A stretch of DNA of 64,000 nt from an uncultured Collinsella sp. (GTDB lineage: Bacteria; Actinomycetota; Coriobacteriia; Coriobacteriales; Coriobacteriaceae): contig UPXY01000002.1 in NCBI GenBank assembly GCA_900538305.1, positions 62,001-126,000 on the forward strand. The letters run 5' to 3'. This document shows positions 51,887 through 61,151 of the stretch, piece by piece (within the stretch, counting starts at the first letter, position 1; each line of letters starts with the position of its first letter). The notes below the pieces were generated by a model that saw only the letters and a list, made by a program, of their open reading frames with translations, was not told the DNA's origin and searched no databases. Made by a program: the position numbers and the translations under genes.

Positions 51887-52870
51887 TTAGAGCACCTCCT
51901 GGGGCTTGAAGCAGCGAACGAGGTGGCCGTTCCCGGCGTCGGTGAGCTCGGGTGCCTGCGTGCGGCAGCGCTCGTCGGCAAACGGGCAGCGCGTGCAGAA
52001 CCGGCAGCCCTCTGGGAAGTTTCCCAGCGAGGGAACCGTGCCGGGAATGGTGTGCAGGTCGTGCTCCATGTCGCCGTTCACGCGCGGGATGGCGTCCATA
52101 AGGCCGGTCGTGTAGGGATGGAGCGGGTGGTTGAAGATCTCTTCTTTCGTGGCATGCTCCACGATCTGGCCGGCGTACATGACGTTCACTTCGTCGCAGA
52201 TATCCGCCACGACGCCCAGGTTATGCGTGATGATGAGAATCGACATGCCGCTTTCGCGTTGCAGACGCTTCATAAGCTCGAGAATCTGCGCTTCGACCGT
52301 CACGTCGAGTGCGGTGGTGGGTTCGTCGGCGATAAGCAGGTCGGGGTTGCAGATCATGCCCATGGCGATGCAGATGCGCTGGCGAAGGCCGCCCGAGAGC
52401 TGGTGCGGGTAGGACTTGTAGCGACGTTCCGCCTCGGGGATGCCCACTTCGCGAAACATCTGGATGACGCGCTCCTTAGCTTCCTTGCGGGAAACCTTCT
52501 CGTGCAGCAGGATTGCTTCGCGCACCTGCTTGCCCACCGAGATGGAGGGGTTGAGAGCCGTCATGGGCTCTTGGAAGATCATGGCGATGCGGTTGCCACG
52601 GATATCGCGCATCTTGGGCTCGGGAAGGGCGAGCAGATCCTCGCCGTCGAACGTGATGCTGCCTTCGCAGGGCGAGATGCCCGGGTCGAGGATGCGCATC
52701 ACGGTACGTGCCGTCATGGACTTGCCGCAGCCCGATTCTCCCACCAGACCCACGGTCTTCCCGCGCGGCACGGCGAAGCTCACGCCATCCACCGGGTAGG
52801 CGGCGTCGCCGTTCTTGAGCGTAAGGACGTCCTTCAGGCCGTCGATGACAAGCAGGTTCTCGTCTGCCAT
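51887..52870 (-). CDS. oppD: Oligopeptide ABC transporter ATP-binding protein OppD
   Basis: 327 residues. Walker A is GESGCGKSM (about 43; Met replaces the usual Thr/Ser, as is common in OppD), the signature is LSGGLRQRI, and Walker B is [12 protein letters not shown], then THNL. The HPY tail carries [25 protein letters not shown] precedes the ATG at 52870; the frame is open 118 codons upstream. It pairs with OppF under OppBC to drive peptide import. A 233-base space with a strong hairpin separates it from the binding-protein gene. Confidence 0.94.
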   Translation of the reverse strand: MADENLLVIDGLKDVLTLKNGDAAYPVDGVSFAVPRGKTVGLVGESGCGKSMTARTVMRILDPGISPCEGSITFDGEDLLALPEPKMRDIRGNRIAMIFQEPMTALNPSISVGKQVREAILLHEKVSRKEAKERVIQMFREVGIPEAERRYKSYPHQLSGGLRQRICIAMGMICNPDLLIADEPTTALDVTVEAQILELMKRLQRESGMSILIITHNLGVVADICDEVNVMYAGQIVEHATKEEIFNHPLHPYTTGLMDAIPRVNGDMEHDLHTIPGTVPSLGNFPEGCRFCTRCPFADERCRTQAPELTDAGNGHLVRCFKPQEVL

Positions 52871-53052
52871 CTCTTCTCCTCCTATATGTGGCGCGAGGAC
52901 GAAAGCCTTACGCCAGAATCTGTGCCAGCCATACCGACTGATGCGGCTCGACGGGAGCGCGTTCGCTGCGTACCGTCGGGCGGCATCAAGCGGTACACGG
53001 GGTGTGGATGCGCGCGGTGTTCCGACGTGTGCCGGGCGCGCGATGCCCCGAA

Positions 53053-53088
53053 GGGCGCAGGCCGCATGCGCCGCAGCGACCTGCGCCC
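53053..53088 (-). terminator. Intercistronic hairpin after the binding-protein gene
   Basis: GGGCGCAGG and CCTGCGCCC form a 9-base perfect stem around a self-pairing 18-base loop, 15 bases after the binding-protein stop on the minus strand. With no T tract it looks like a stabilising or partial-stop hairpin, which would give more binding protein than OppDF. Confidence 0.5.
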
Positions 53089-53103
53089 TCAGAGCGGAGC
53101 CCG

Positions 53104-54642
53104 TTACTTCGTGAGCTTGCCGAGGTAGTACACGTAGGTACCAGCGGACGAAGGCAGGTAGCCCTCGATGCCCTTCGTGTACACGTCGTAGTTGATCGTG
53201 TCGTAGAGCGGCACGATGGGGCATTCGGTCTGCATATCGTTCAGCAGCTCGACCACAAGGTCGTGGCGCTCCACGACGCTCGGGATGGCGTTCATCTCGG
53301 CGACCTTGGCCTTCATCTCGTCGGAAATGGGGAAGTAGTACACCGAGGTATCACCGAAGAGCAGCTGGATGAAGCTGTCGGTGGCGAGCATGTCGGTGCC
53401 GAGGGCGTTGATGAACATCTGGAGCGTCTGATCCATGAGCTGGCTGGACCAGGTGTTCACGTCCACGCTCGCAACCTCGACGTTGACGCCAATTTCGGCA
53501 AGGTCCTGCTGGATGCACTGGGCAACCTGCGAACCGGCCTCGTCGCTTGCCGTGATGGTGTAGGTCTGAGAAAGATCCATCTCGGTCTTGGCGATTTCTT
53601 CCTTGGCAAGCTCGACGTCATAGCCATCGAAGGTCACGGCACCGTCGTAATCCTCACCCAGGAGCTTCTTGGCGAAGAACTGGTTCGCCGGCTCAGCGGC
53701 GCCGCCGGTGACGATGTCGACGATATTCTGACGGTTGATGGCGTGGAAGATGGCGCTGCGGAACGGCTGGTCGCCGACAAGCACGCCGAGCATCTGCTGT
53801 CCCCAGGCCTCGAACTCTACAACGTTGAGGTTCGCGTCTTCGCGTGCGGTCTCGACGGCGGTGGCCTCCATCATGGAGACGCAGTTCACCTCACCGTTCT
53901 GCAGAGCGACGAGCGAAGTCGAGGAATCCACGGGCGCCTGGATGACGACCGTCTTGAACGTGGGCGCGCCACCCCAGTAGTCCTCATTGGCCTTGAGGGT
54001 GACGGTGCGGGCCTCGTCGACGGACTCGAAGATGTAGGCACCGGAGCCGATCATCGGCTCGGATGCGTAGTCGTTGGCTTCGGGGTCATAGCAGCCGTTC
54101 GGGATGATGTAGATCGTCTCGGCGAGGATGTTCTTCCACGATTCATCATCGCGAACGACGGTGATCTTCACGGTCTTGTCGTCGACCTTCTCCACGTCCG
54201 TGATGTAGTTGGACATGTAGGGGCCCTGCGAGGGATCGGCGCGGAGCGTATCCCAGCTGTAGACGACGTCGTCAGCCGTGACGGGGTTGCCGTCGGAGAA
54301 GTTCGCCTCGCGAAGCGTGGCGGTTACGACGTTGCCGTCCTGCTCGAAGGTGTCGACGAGCATGGGCTCGACGTTGCCCTCACCATCGAACATAAAGAGG
54401 TTGTCATAGAGGGAGTGCATGGTGACCTTGTCGGCACCGGTTCCCACGATGTGGTCGAAGGTGTCGTTTCCGGCGACCGAGATCATCGTGAACGTGTCGG
54501 TGAGCTCGATGCCGCCGGTTGCGGCACCCGAGCCGCTACCGCCGCTGCCGCCGCAGCCGGCGAGGCCGCCTACGCCCATGAGGGCGAGGAGCGCGGCGGA
54601 GCCGCCCACGAACTGCCTGCGCGAGACCTGTGAAGTGCTCAT
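53104..54642 (-). CDS. oppA: Peptide-binding lipoprotein of the Opp system
   Basis: 512 residues, an SBP family 5 protein. The N-terminus has a twin-arginine motif (SRRQFVG), a hydrophobic core and a lipobox LAGC, so it is a Tat-exported lipoprotein; a Gly/Ser linker follows. The body has the family pattern (LREANFSDGNPVTADDVVYS, GSGAYIFES, LYDTINYDVY). Residue matches do not reveal whether di- or oligopeptides are bound. AGGAAGG precedes the ATG. In the same operon it sits between oppC and oppD. Two small hairpins (54656-54675 and about 54687-54704) lie in the 118-base spacer upstream. Confidence 0.93.
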   Translation of the reverse strand: MSTSQVSRRQFVGGSAALLALMGVGGLAGCGGSGGSGSGAATGGIELTDTFTMISVAGNDTFDHIVGTGADKVTMHSLYDNLFMFDGEGNVEPMLVDTFEQDGNVVTATLREANFSDGNPVTADDVVYSWDTLRADPSQGPYMSNYITDVEKVDDKTVKITVVRDDESWKNILAETIYIIPNGCYDPEANDYASEPMIGSGAYIFESVDEARTVTLKANEDYWGGAPTFKTVVIQAPVDSSTSLVALQNGEVNCVSMMEATAVETAREDANLNVVEFEAWGQQMLGVLVGDQPFRSAIFHAINRQNIVDIVTGGAAEPANQFFAKKLLGEDYDGAVTFDGYDVELAKEEIAKTEMDLSQTYTITASDEAGSQVAQCIQQDLAEIGVNVEVASVDVNTWSSQLMDQTLQMFINALGTDMLATDSFIQLLFGDTSVYYFPISDEMKAKVAEMNAIPSVVERHDLVVELLNDMQTECPIVPLYDTINYDVYTKGIEGYLPSSAGTYVYYLGKLTK

Positions 54643-54760
54643 GAGTCCTTCCTTCCTGGAGCCTCCGTTCGGCTCCTGTTATCGGGGCGCGAGCATGCCC
54701 CGGTTTACCCAGGTTTGCCAGCAGGCGCGCGACCGTGCGCCGCCCGCGGGCTCCGCCAGC

Positions 54761-55663
54761 CTAGCGGCTGTGCGGGTCGAGCGAATCGGTGAGACCGTCG
54801 CCCAAGAGGTTGAAGCATAGCGATGTGACGAGCACCGCGATGCCAGGGAAGATGATGAGGTACGGCGAAGTGCGGATGAGCGGCAGGGCGTCGTTGATCA
54901 TGGCGCCCCATTCGGGCGTGGGCGGCTGGATGCCCACGCCGAGGAAGCTCATGCTCGATGCCGAGATGATGCAGCCCGAGATGCTCATGAGCACGTTCAC
55001 CAAGATGGGGCCGAAGGCGTTCGGCAGCACGTGGCGCCAGATGATCTGCGCGTTCGTGACGCCGGCGGCGCGCGCGGCCTCGACGTACTCGTTTTGCACG
55101 ACGCCGATCACGATCGAGCGCACGATGCGCGCGGTACCGGGCACGCTCGTTACCACGAGCGCGATGATGATGCCGTGCATGCCGCGTCCGATGACCGCTA
55201 CGAGGGCGAGCATGAGCAGAAGTGACGGGATGCATACGAGCGAGTCCATGATGCGCATGACCACGATGTCGAACGTGCCGCCGAAATACGCACACGCAGA
55301 TCCGATCGCCGTGCCGATGACGAGGGCGCATGCGGCAGTGGTAAGGCCGAAGAACAGCGAGTAGCGCGCACCGTAGATGGTGCGGGCGAACACGTCGCGG
55401 CCGAACGAATCCGTGCCGAACCAGTGCTCGAGCGAGGGCGGTTGCAGGCGCGCCTCAGCAGTGATCGAGGTGATCTGCTCCTCACTGAAGATGAAGCCCG
55501 AGACAATAGCGGCGATGAGGATGAGGACGAGCACCACGAGCGCCACGACGGAGACCTTGTGCTTCATGAACGCGTTGATGACGTCGCGCGTCTGGCTACC
55601 GCCGGTCTCGACCGCGGCCTTTACGAGCTTTTCCTCACGCTTCTTAGAACGTTTCGTAACCAT
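54761..55663 (-). CDS. oppC: Oligopeptide ABC transporter permease OppC
   Basis: 300 residues. A charged N-terminus (KRSKKREEK) precedes the first helix (VVALVVLVLILIAAIVSGFI), then the OppC domain HWFGTDSFGRDVFARTIYGAR. The EAA loop (EYVEAARAAGVTNAQIIWRH) contacts the ATPase. Five or six helices in total. It begins 6 bases after the oppB stop. It couples with OppB to form the peptide channel. Confidence 0.94.
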   Translation of the reverse strand: MVTKRSKKREEKLVKAAVETGGSQTRDVINAFMKHKVSVVALVVLVLILIAAIVSGFIFSEEQITSITAEARLQPPSLEHWFGTDSFGRDVFARTIYGARYSLFFGLTTAACALVIGTAIGSACAYFGGTFDIVVMRIMDSLVCIPSLLLMLALVAVIGRGMHGIIIALVVTSVPGTARIVRSIVIGVVQNEYVEAARAAGVTNAQIIWRHVLPNAFGPILVNVLMSISGCIISASSMSFLGVGIQPPTPEWGAMINDALPLIRTSPYLIIFPGIAVLVTSLCFNLLGDGLTDSLDPHSR

Positions 55664-55669
55664 GGGGCA

Positions 55670-56602
55670 TCACGCCTTCTCGATGCTGTCGCGGAACTTG
55701 GGATTGAGCAGGGCGTTCACCAAGTCGAGCGCGAGCATGATGAGCATGTAGGTGAACGAGAGGAAGAGCGTCGCGCCCAGCACGATGGGCGTGTCCTTCA
55801 TGTTGATGGCATTCAGGATGGCGCTGCCGAAGCCCGGCAGGCCGAAGACCTGCTCGGCGATGATGGCGCCGCCCAGCAGGCCGGCGAAGCTCATGCCGAG
55901 ATTCGTGAGCACGGGCATCATGGCATTGCGGATGACGTGGATGAAGACCACGCGATTCTCGCCGGCGCCCTTCGCGCGGGCGGTGCGCACGTAGTCCTGG
56001 TTGAACTCATCGAGCATGGTGATGCGCACCATGCGTGCCACGTAGGCGGCCGAGGGCAGCGCGAGCGTTGCCACGGGCAGCACCATGTTCTTCCACGTGC
56101 CGATGCCGTGCGAGGGGAGAATGCCTAGCTGCAGCGAGAACAGCAGCATGAGCATGAGGCCAAGCCAGAAGCTCGGGATGGAGGCGAATACGAGCGCGAT
56201 CGTGGTGGTGCCCACGTCGACCGCCGTGCCCTTTCGCAAGGCCGCGAGCACGCCGATGGGGATACCGAGCGCAGCGGAGAAGATGACCGCCAAGAACGCC
56301 ACCGTGAGCGTGGTGGGGAACTTGGGCATGAGAATCGCCGTCACGTCGTTATGCTGCGTGTACGACTCGCCGAAATCGCCTTGGAGCGCGCCCACCATGT
56401 AGTCGATGTAGCGCTCGGGGAGCGGCCGGTCATATCCCACGGAGTGGTTGAAAGCTTCGATCTGCTCGGGTGTGGCGTTCACACCGAGCGCCGCTTGGCC
56501 AGGCGTGCCCGGTGAGAGCGAAAGCACCGTGAAGGTGAGGACCGAAACGATCAACACCGACGGGATGATGAACAGAATGCGCTTGATCATGTATTTCAGC
56601 AT
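55670..56602 (-). CDS. oppB: Oligopeptide ABC transporter permease OppB
   Basis: 310 residues. It starts KYMIKRILFIIPSVLIVSVL, the typical OppB first helix. The GDFGESYTQ periplasmic motif and the EAA loop (DYVRTARAKGAGENRVVFIH) are present, with six helices in total. The start overlaps the end of the prolyl oligopeptidase gene by 7 bases, so translation is coupled. This order (peptidase, then transporter) ties the imported peptides to proline-specific cleavage. Confidence 0.94.
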   Translation of the reverse strand: MLKYMIKRILFIIPSVLIVSVLTFTVLSLSPGTPGQAALGVNATPEQIEAFNHSVGYDRPLPERYIDYMVGALQGDFGESYTQHNDVTAILMPKFPTTLTVAFLAVIFSAALGIPIGVLAALRKGTAVDVGTTTIALVFASIPSFWLGLMLMLLFSLQLGILPSHGIGTWKNMVLPVATLALPSAAYVARMVRITMLDEFNQDYVRTARAKGAGENRVVFIHVIRNAMMPVLTNLGMSFAGLLGGAIIAEQVFGLPGFGSAILNAINMKDTPIVLGATLFLSFTYMLIMLALDLVNALLNPKFRDSIEKA

Positions 56603-58590
56603 GAGCTGATTCCTTCCAGGTGCGTTACGAGGAAGAGGTGCATCTCAGCGATAGTATGCCAGAATTCCTCGGGCGTGCCGCCGCGGTTATGGCTGCCCTG
56701 CGCCAGCACGCGCAGCAGGATGGGTGCCGTACCCGTGGTCGCCGCCTGCATGCGCGCGGCGAACTTCTTGCCATGGTAAGGCGGAACATTGTTATCGCAC
56801 TCGCCGGTTTGGATATAGACGGGCGGATAGGCGACTTCGCGCACGTTGTAATAAGGAGAATACGAGCGCAGGTACTCGAACATCTCACGGCTCTCGCGAG
56901 GGTCGCCATATTCGGTGATATACATAGGACCGCGGTCGTCGTCGGCGAAATGGATCATATCGGTGTGGGGGACGGAGTCGATGACGCAGCCCCACAGATC
57001 CGGGCGCATGGTGACGAGCGCACTCATGAGCAGGCCGCCGTTCGAGCAGCCGGTGATGCCGATGTTGCCGGCGCGCGTCCAGCCGTCTGCGATGAGCTGC
57101 TCGGCCACGCCGATGAAGTCCTCGTAGCAGTGGCGCTTCTGCATAAGCATGCCCGCCTCGTGCCACGCGGGGCCGTATTCGCCGCCTCCGCGCAGGTTGA
57201 TGTGCACGTAGATGCCGCCTGCGGCGATCCACCGCGGAACCTCGACCATGGTGACCATCTCCGTGTACCACGGGAGGTTCGAGCTGTTGTAGCCGCCGTA
57301 GGCATACATGAGCGCCGGCGCGCTGCCGTCGGCCTTGGCGTCCTTGCGGTGCACGAGGTAGTAGGGGATGAGCGTGCCGTCGCCCGTGGAGGGGGCGAAG
57401 TGCTGCTCGACCACGATGTCGGGGTGCGCGACGTCGCTCACGGCGTAGACCGTCTCGAGCGTGGAGCCATCGAAGGCGAGGATGCGCGGCGCGCAGGTGA
57501 AGCTCTGGAAGCTCAGGTAGACGCGGGTATCGTCCTGCCCGGCGATGCCGAGCTCGCCCATGGGGTCGGGGAGCTCGATGGGCGCGCCCGTCGCGACATC
57601 GATGAGGCGGGCGCTCACGTCTTCCATGGCGAGCGCGTAGAGCGTGCCCGCGCACGAGAAGCCGCCCGTGAGGAAGAGGTTCTCGGATTCCGGCATGAGC
57701 GTTTCGCGCGTGCCGTCGTTCGCGATCGCGATCGCGCAGCCGCGATCGGAGTCGCTCGTAGAGACGAAGCAGTGGCGGTCATCGACGGAGTCGAGGTACT
57801 GCCAGGCCTCGGGGCTTTCGGAAAGCTGGTGCACGGCGCCCGTGGTGGTGTCGCAGGCAAACCAGAGCGCGCGCGAGTAGTCACCCGCCGCGCCGAAGAG
57901 CGCCCAGCGGCCGTCCTGTGACATCTCGAGGTAGGCGATGATGTAGTTCTCGTCCGGCGCGAAGAGCGTCTCCTCCTTGCCCGTCGCGGGGTCATAGCAG
58001 CGCCAGGAGCTGCGGCATTCGTGCGTCTCGAGGTTCGATTCGGTAAGCGCGTAGTAGATCTTGCCCGTGGCGCGCGACCATGCGATCGAGAACGTGCCAT
58101 CGGCCTTGAACAGAGGCTGCTTCGTCTCAAGGTCGTAGACGACGACCGTGGGGCGCGCCGCGCCCATGTACTGCGCGAAGAGGCCGATGATATCCGTGCG
58201 GCCGGGCGCGGGCAGGGCGCGGAAGACCTCCATGTCCTCCAGGCCGGGGAAATCTGCCATGGTGCTCGTCTCGTGGAAATCCGCATCCAAAAGCACGATA
58301 TCGTAGCCACCGCCGTCTGCGGAGCGCGATGCGATGAAGCCGTCGCCAAACGGCGCGACCGTCATATAGTTCTCGGGGAGCTGCGAGGCCTTGAGCTCGG
58401 CGATCTTCTCGTCTACTCCGCGCGTGGAGAACCATTCATCGGTGTAGGCGTTCTCGCGGGCTACGAAGTCGAGAACTTCGGGATCGGTCTTGTCGCGAAG
58501 CCATGCATATGGATCCGCGAGCTCTACGCCGTGCCAGGTTTCGACGACGTCGACCGTTTTGCAGCTGGGATAGTTCTTTTCGACCGACAT
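56596..58590 (-). CDS. Prolyl oligopeptidase (S9A family)
   Basis: Serine peptidase that cleaves short peptides after proline. 664 residues, near the usual 690-710. Residues 1-70 and 390-664 form the alpha/beta-hydrolase domain, with a seven-bladed propeller between. The nucleophile is in GITGCSNGGLL (about 507), the Asp is in GECDNNVPPYHG (about 594) and the His is in QGSHNRGG (about 632). No signal peptide is present, so it acts inside the cell on imported peptides. It starts 5 bases after the amidohydrolase gene and overlaps oppB. Confidence 0.93.
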   Translation of the reverse strand: MSVEKNYPSCKTVDVVETWHGVELADPYAWLRDKTDPEVLDFVARENAYTDEWFSTRGVDEKIAELKASQLPENYMTVAPFGDGFIASRSADGGGYDIVLLDADFHETSTMADFPGLEDMEVFRALPAPGRTDIIGLFAQYMGAARPTVVVYDLETKQPLFKADGTFSIAWSRATGKIYYALTESNLETHECRSSWRCYDPATGKEETLFAPDENYIIAYLEMSQDGRWALFGAAGDYSRALWFACDTTTGAVHQLSESPEAWQYLDSVDDRHCFVSTSDSDRGCAIAIANDGTRETLMPESENLFLTGGFSCAGTLYALAMEDVSARLIDVATGAPIELPDPMGELGIAGQDDTRVYLSFQSFTCAPRILAFDGSTLETVYAVSDVAHPDIVVEQHFAPSTGDGTLIPYYLVHRKDAKADGSAPALMYAYGGYNSSNLPWYTEMVTMVEVPRWIAAGGIYVHINLRGGGEYGPAWHEAGMLMQKRHCYEDFIGVAEQLIADGWTRAGNIGITGCSNGGLLMSALVTMRPDLWGCVIDSVPHTDMIHFADDDRGPMYITEYGDPRESREMFEYLRSYSPYYNVREVAYPPVYIQTGECDNNVPPYHGKKFAARMQAATTGTAPILLRVLAQGSHNRGGTPEEFWHTIAEMHLFLVTHLEGISSC

Positions 58591-58595
58591 CGACG

Positions 58596-59756
58596 CTATG
58601 CCTCCTCGTCTTCGGTAAAGACGGTCTCGCCGTCAACGATGACGCGCGTCAGCACGGCATCGGTGGCAAGCGAGGGGAGCGCCGTCCAGATGCAGAGGTC
58701 GGCATCCTTGCCCACCTCGAGCGAACCCACACGGTCTTCGACGCCGATGATGTGCGCAGCGTTCGACGTGACCATGGCGAGCGCGCGCACGGGGTCCATG
58801 CCCCAGCGCACCGCTTCGCCCATCTCGAAGATGAGCTGGTTCTTCACGGTGATGGGGCCGTCGGTCATGACGGCGACGGGGATGCCGCGCCCGTCAAGGC
58901 CTGCGCAGCATTCGGGGTCGAGCTTGCCGCCTTCGCCCGGGAACAGCGGTTCGGCGGTGGGACCGAAGATGACGCCGCGCACGTGCGGATCTTCGAGCAC
59001 GTCATAGAAATCGCTGGCGCCCTGCGCATGATCGATGGTGACTTCGATATCGAAATCGTTCGCGATCTCCACGACCTGCGTCATGTCGTGCATGTAGGTG
59101 TGGACCTTGAGCGGGATCTCCTTCTTGAGTACGGGAATACCGTGCTCAAGGCCAAGGTCGAATTCAGGTGCCTGCTTCTCGGGGTCTGCGGCGGCCTCTT
59201 CCTTCTTCCGCATATAGTCTTGAACGTCGCGCAGATAGGCGCGGAGCAGGTAGATGATGCTCATGCGCGTCATGGGCATCTGGGTCTTCTTGGAGTACAC
59301 GCCCTTAGGGTTGATGCCCGTGGCGGCCTTGAGCACGGCAGGGTGCTTGATGAGGCGCTCCGTGCCCGCACTTTTGAGCACGATGCCCCAGCCGCCGATC
59401 ACGTTGCCAGATCCGGGCACAAGGCAGCTCGTGGTGATGCCCTGCTCGAGGTTCGTCTTGAAAAGATCGCTCGTGGGATCGATGCCATAGACGGCATCGA
59501 GCTCCGGGGTACGCGGGGTGGTGAGCTCGTTCAGATCCTGCTGCTCGCCGTTTGCTCCGCCAAAGCCGCCCACATGGCTATGGGCGTCGACGAAACCGGG
59601 CGTCACGACCATGCCGGTGGCATCGATGACCTCGGCGCCGGGAATGTCGATGGATGCGGCGATTTGGGTGATCTTGCCGTCATCGAAGGCGATGTCGGCG
59701 CGGGTGACGCCGGCTTCGGCCATGGTGTAGAGGGTGGCTCCCTTAATTACATGCAT
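58596..59756 (-). CDS. Amidohydrolase, catalytically complete member of the pair
   Basis: 386 residues, imidazolonepropionase/Xaa-Pro dipeptidase-like branch of the metal-dependent amidohydrolases. The ligands expected for a bound metal are all present: HxH in VDAHSHVG (His59, His61), His219 and/or His223 in KVHTYMHD, His243 in TIDHAQG and Asp299 in VMTDGP. The beta-sandwich ends are formed by residues 1-50 and 340-386. In this operon it probably hydrolyses a dipeptide, perhaps with proline, but family members also act on cyclic amides. Its start overlaps the preceding amidohydrolase by 10 bases. The substrate is inferred. Confidence 0.85.
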   Translation of the reverse strand: MHVIKGATLYTMAEAGVTRADIAFDDGKITQIAASIDIPGAEVIDATGMVVTPGFVDAHSHVGGFGGANGEQQDLNELTTPRTPELDAVYGIDPTSDLFKTNLEQGITTSCLVPGSGNVIGGWGIVLKSAGTERLIKHPAVLKAATGINPKGVYSKKTQMPMTRMSIIYLLRAYLRDVQDYMRKKEEAAADPEKQAPEFDLGLEHGIPVLKKEIPLKVHTYMHDMTQVVEIANDFDIEVTIDHAQGASDFYDVLEDPHVRGVIFGPTAEPLFPGEGGKLDPECCAGLDGRGIPVAVMTDGPITVKNQLIFEMGEAVRWGMDPVRALAMVTSNAAHIIGVEDRVGSLEVGKDADLCIWTALPSLATDAVLTRVIVDGETVFTEDEEA

Positions 59757-60913
59757 GTCTTCTCATCTCCCTCGGCGTAGACGACCTCGCCCGCCTGGAA
59801 GGTGCGCACTGCATGCGCGTCGTAGGTCTTGAGCGGGTTCGCGCTCCACACGCAGATATCTGCGCGCTTGCCGGGCTCGATGGTGCCGATGACGTCTTCG
59901 ACGCCCAGGATCTTCGCAGGCGCGGCGGTGATGGCGGTGAGCACGCGCTCCTCGTCGTGAAGCACCTTCATGAGCTCGGCGGCGTTCCAGATGAGGTCTT
60001 CGCGCGCGCCAAGGGAGTTCGAGTACTCGCCGGAGAGCGCGACGGTCACGCCCATATCCATGAGCTTAGCGATGGGCTTCCAAGAGAACGTTGCCGGTGA
60101 GCCGGCCTCTTCGAGCGGCGAGCTCGGCACGCGAACGATGAGCGCCACATCGCGTTCGAGCATCCAGTCCTCGTTGCCGCTCAGGCCGGAGCCGTTCGCG
60201 ATAACGAGCTTCACCTTGGGATATTTCTCGAGGATGTCGCGCACGTGAGCGACCGCCACGGGGCCATCGCACGAGACGACGAGCGGCATCTCGCCCTCGA
60301 CCACGGGCTTGAGCGCGGCGAGCTTGTCGTTCGGCTTCTCTTCCGGCTTGGGCTCGTACGCGGCGGCTTGGCGCAGCTGCTCGTCGAAGTGGGTGAAGAT
60401 CCACATGCGGGTCTGCGGGGCGACACCGCGCTTGCCGTAGGCGTCGCGCATGGTGCCCATGACGGATGCGGCCATGGCGACATTGCGCTTGATAAGCAGG
60501 TCGTAGGGGTTCACGCCCGAAAGTCCGACGACCGAGATGGTGCCGCCGAAGAGGTTGTTATCGGTGGGGGCGACGCCCTGCGCCGTGAGGCCCCAGGCAC
60601 CGAGCTGCTGAATCGAGGCGGCGCGGCCGTTAAAGGCATAGAAGGCTTCAAGCTCGGGGGTGATGGGCTCGGAGAGCTCGTCGTTGTCTTGGGACGAAGG
60701 ACGAATCTCGGTCATGGAGCCGTTCACGCCCCAATGGCCAAGTGCCTGCACGAAGCCCGGCATGACCTCCATGCCGGTCGCGTCGAAGACCTCCTCGCCT
60801 TCGCGGGCGGCGAGCTCGGGTGCGACTTCAGCAATCGTCCCGTTTGTAATGCGAACGTTTGCAAGGCATGCGTTTCCCTTGCCATCGTGGACGGTGCCGT
60901 TTGCGATAAGCAT
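59747..60913 (-). CDS. Amidohydrolase-like protein lacking metal ligands (probable pseudoenzyme)
   Basis: 388 residues with the same fold and termini as its downstream neighbour. The HxH motif is replaced by VQALGHWG (first His is Leu58; His60 stays). The third ligand is Ser214 (VVSCDG), the fourth is Asn240 (VIANGSG), and the catalytic Asp is Gly295 (ALSGEYS). At most one of the five positions is kept. The length and C-terminal GTIEPGKRADICVW motif are normal, so the gene is maintained rather than broken. It may regulate or stabilise the intact partner. It is the first gene of the peptide operon, with AGGAGG before the ATG. Confidence 0.8.
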   Translation of the reverse strand: MLIANGTVHDGKGNACLANVRITNGTIAEVAPELAAREGEEVFDATGMEVMPGFVQALGHWGVNGSMTEIRPSSQDNDELSEPITPELEAFYAFNGRAASIQQLGAWGLTAQGVAPTDNNLFGGTISVVGLSGVNPYDLLIKRNVAMAASVMGTMRDAYGKRGVAPQTRMWIFTHFDEQLRQAAAYEPKPEEKPNDKLAALKPVVEGEMPLVVSCDGPVAVAHVRDILEKYPKVKLVIANGSGLSGNEDWMLERDVALIVRVPSSPLEEAGSPATFSWKPIAKLMDMGVTVALSGEYSNSLGAREDLIWNAAELMKVLHDEERVLTAITAAPAKILGVEDVIGTIEPGKRADICVWSANPLKTYDAHAVRTFQAGEVVYAEGDEKTCM

Positions 60914-61151
60914 GGCCCCTCCTTTGTGCTCGATAGTGCGTTGGTAAAAGTACCACTACTCTAGCAAAGTAGAGCCGTTCTGTGCATGCATATGCGTGCG
61001 ATAAAACAATTAGAAACAAACGCAGCTAGGAACGGGACAGCGCAAATGCGACTATGCATGGTTGGCTGCTTGGATTGCGATGTTATGCAATAACGGCGCG
61101 CGACGGGTGCGAAGGGCATCAGGCTATGCGGGCCTCTGCGCACCGGGGAAA

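Noticed and set aside
51335..54633. Two plus-strand frames of 597 and 543 codons opposite oppF, oppD and oppA
   Set aside because: Composition (His, Gly, Val, Asp, Arg) is typical of antisense to high-GC genes, and the minus-strand Opp genes carry all diagnostic motifs.
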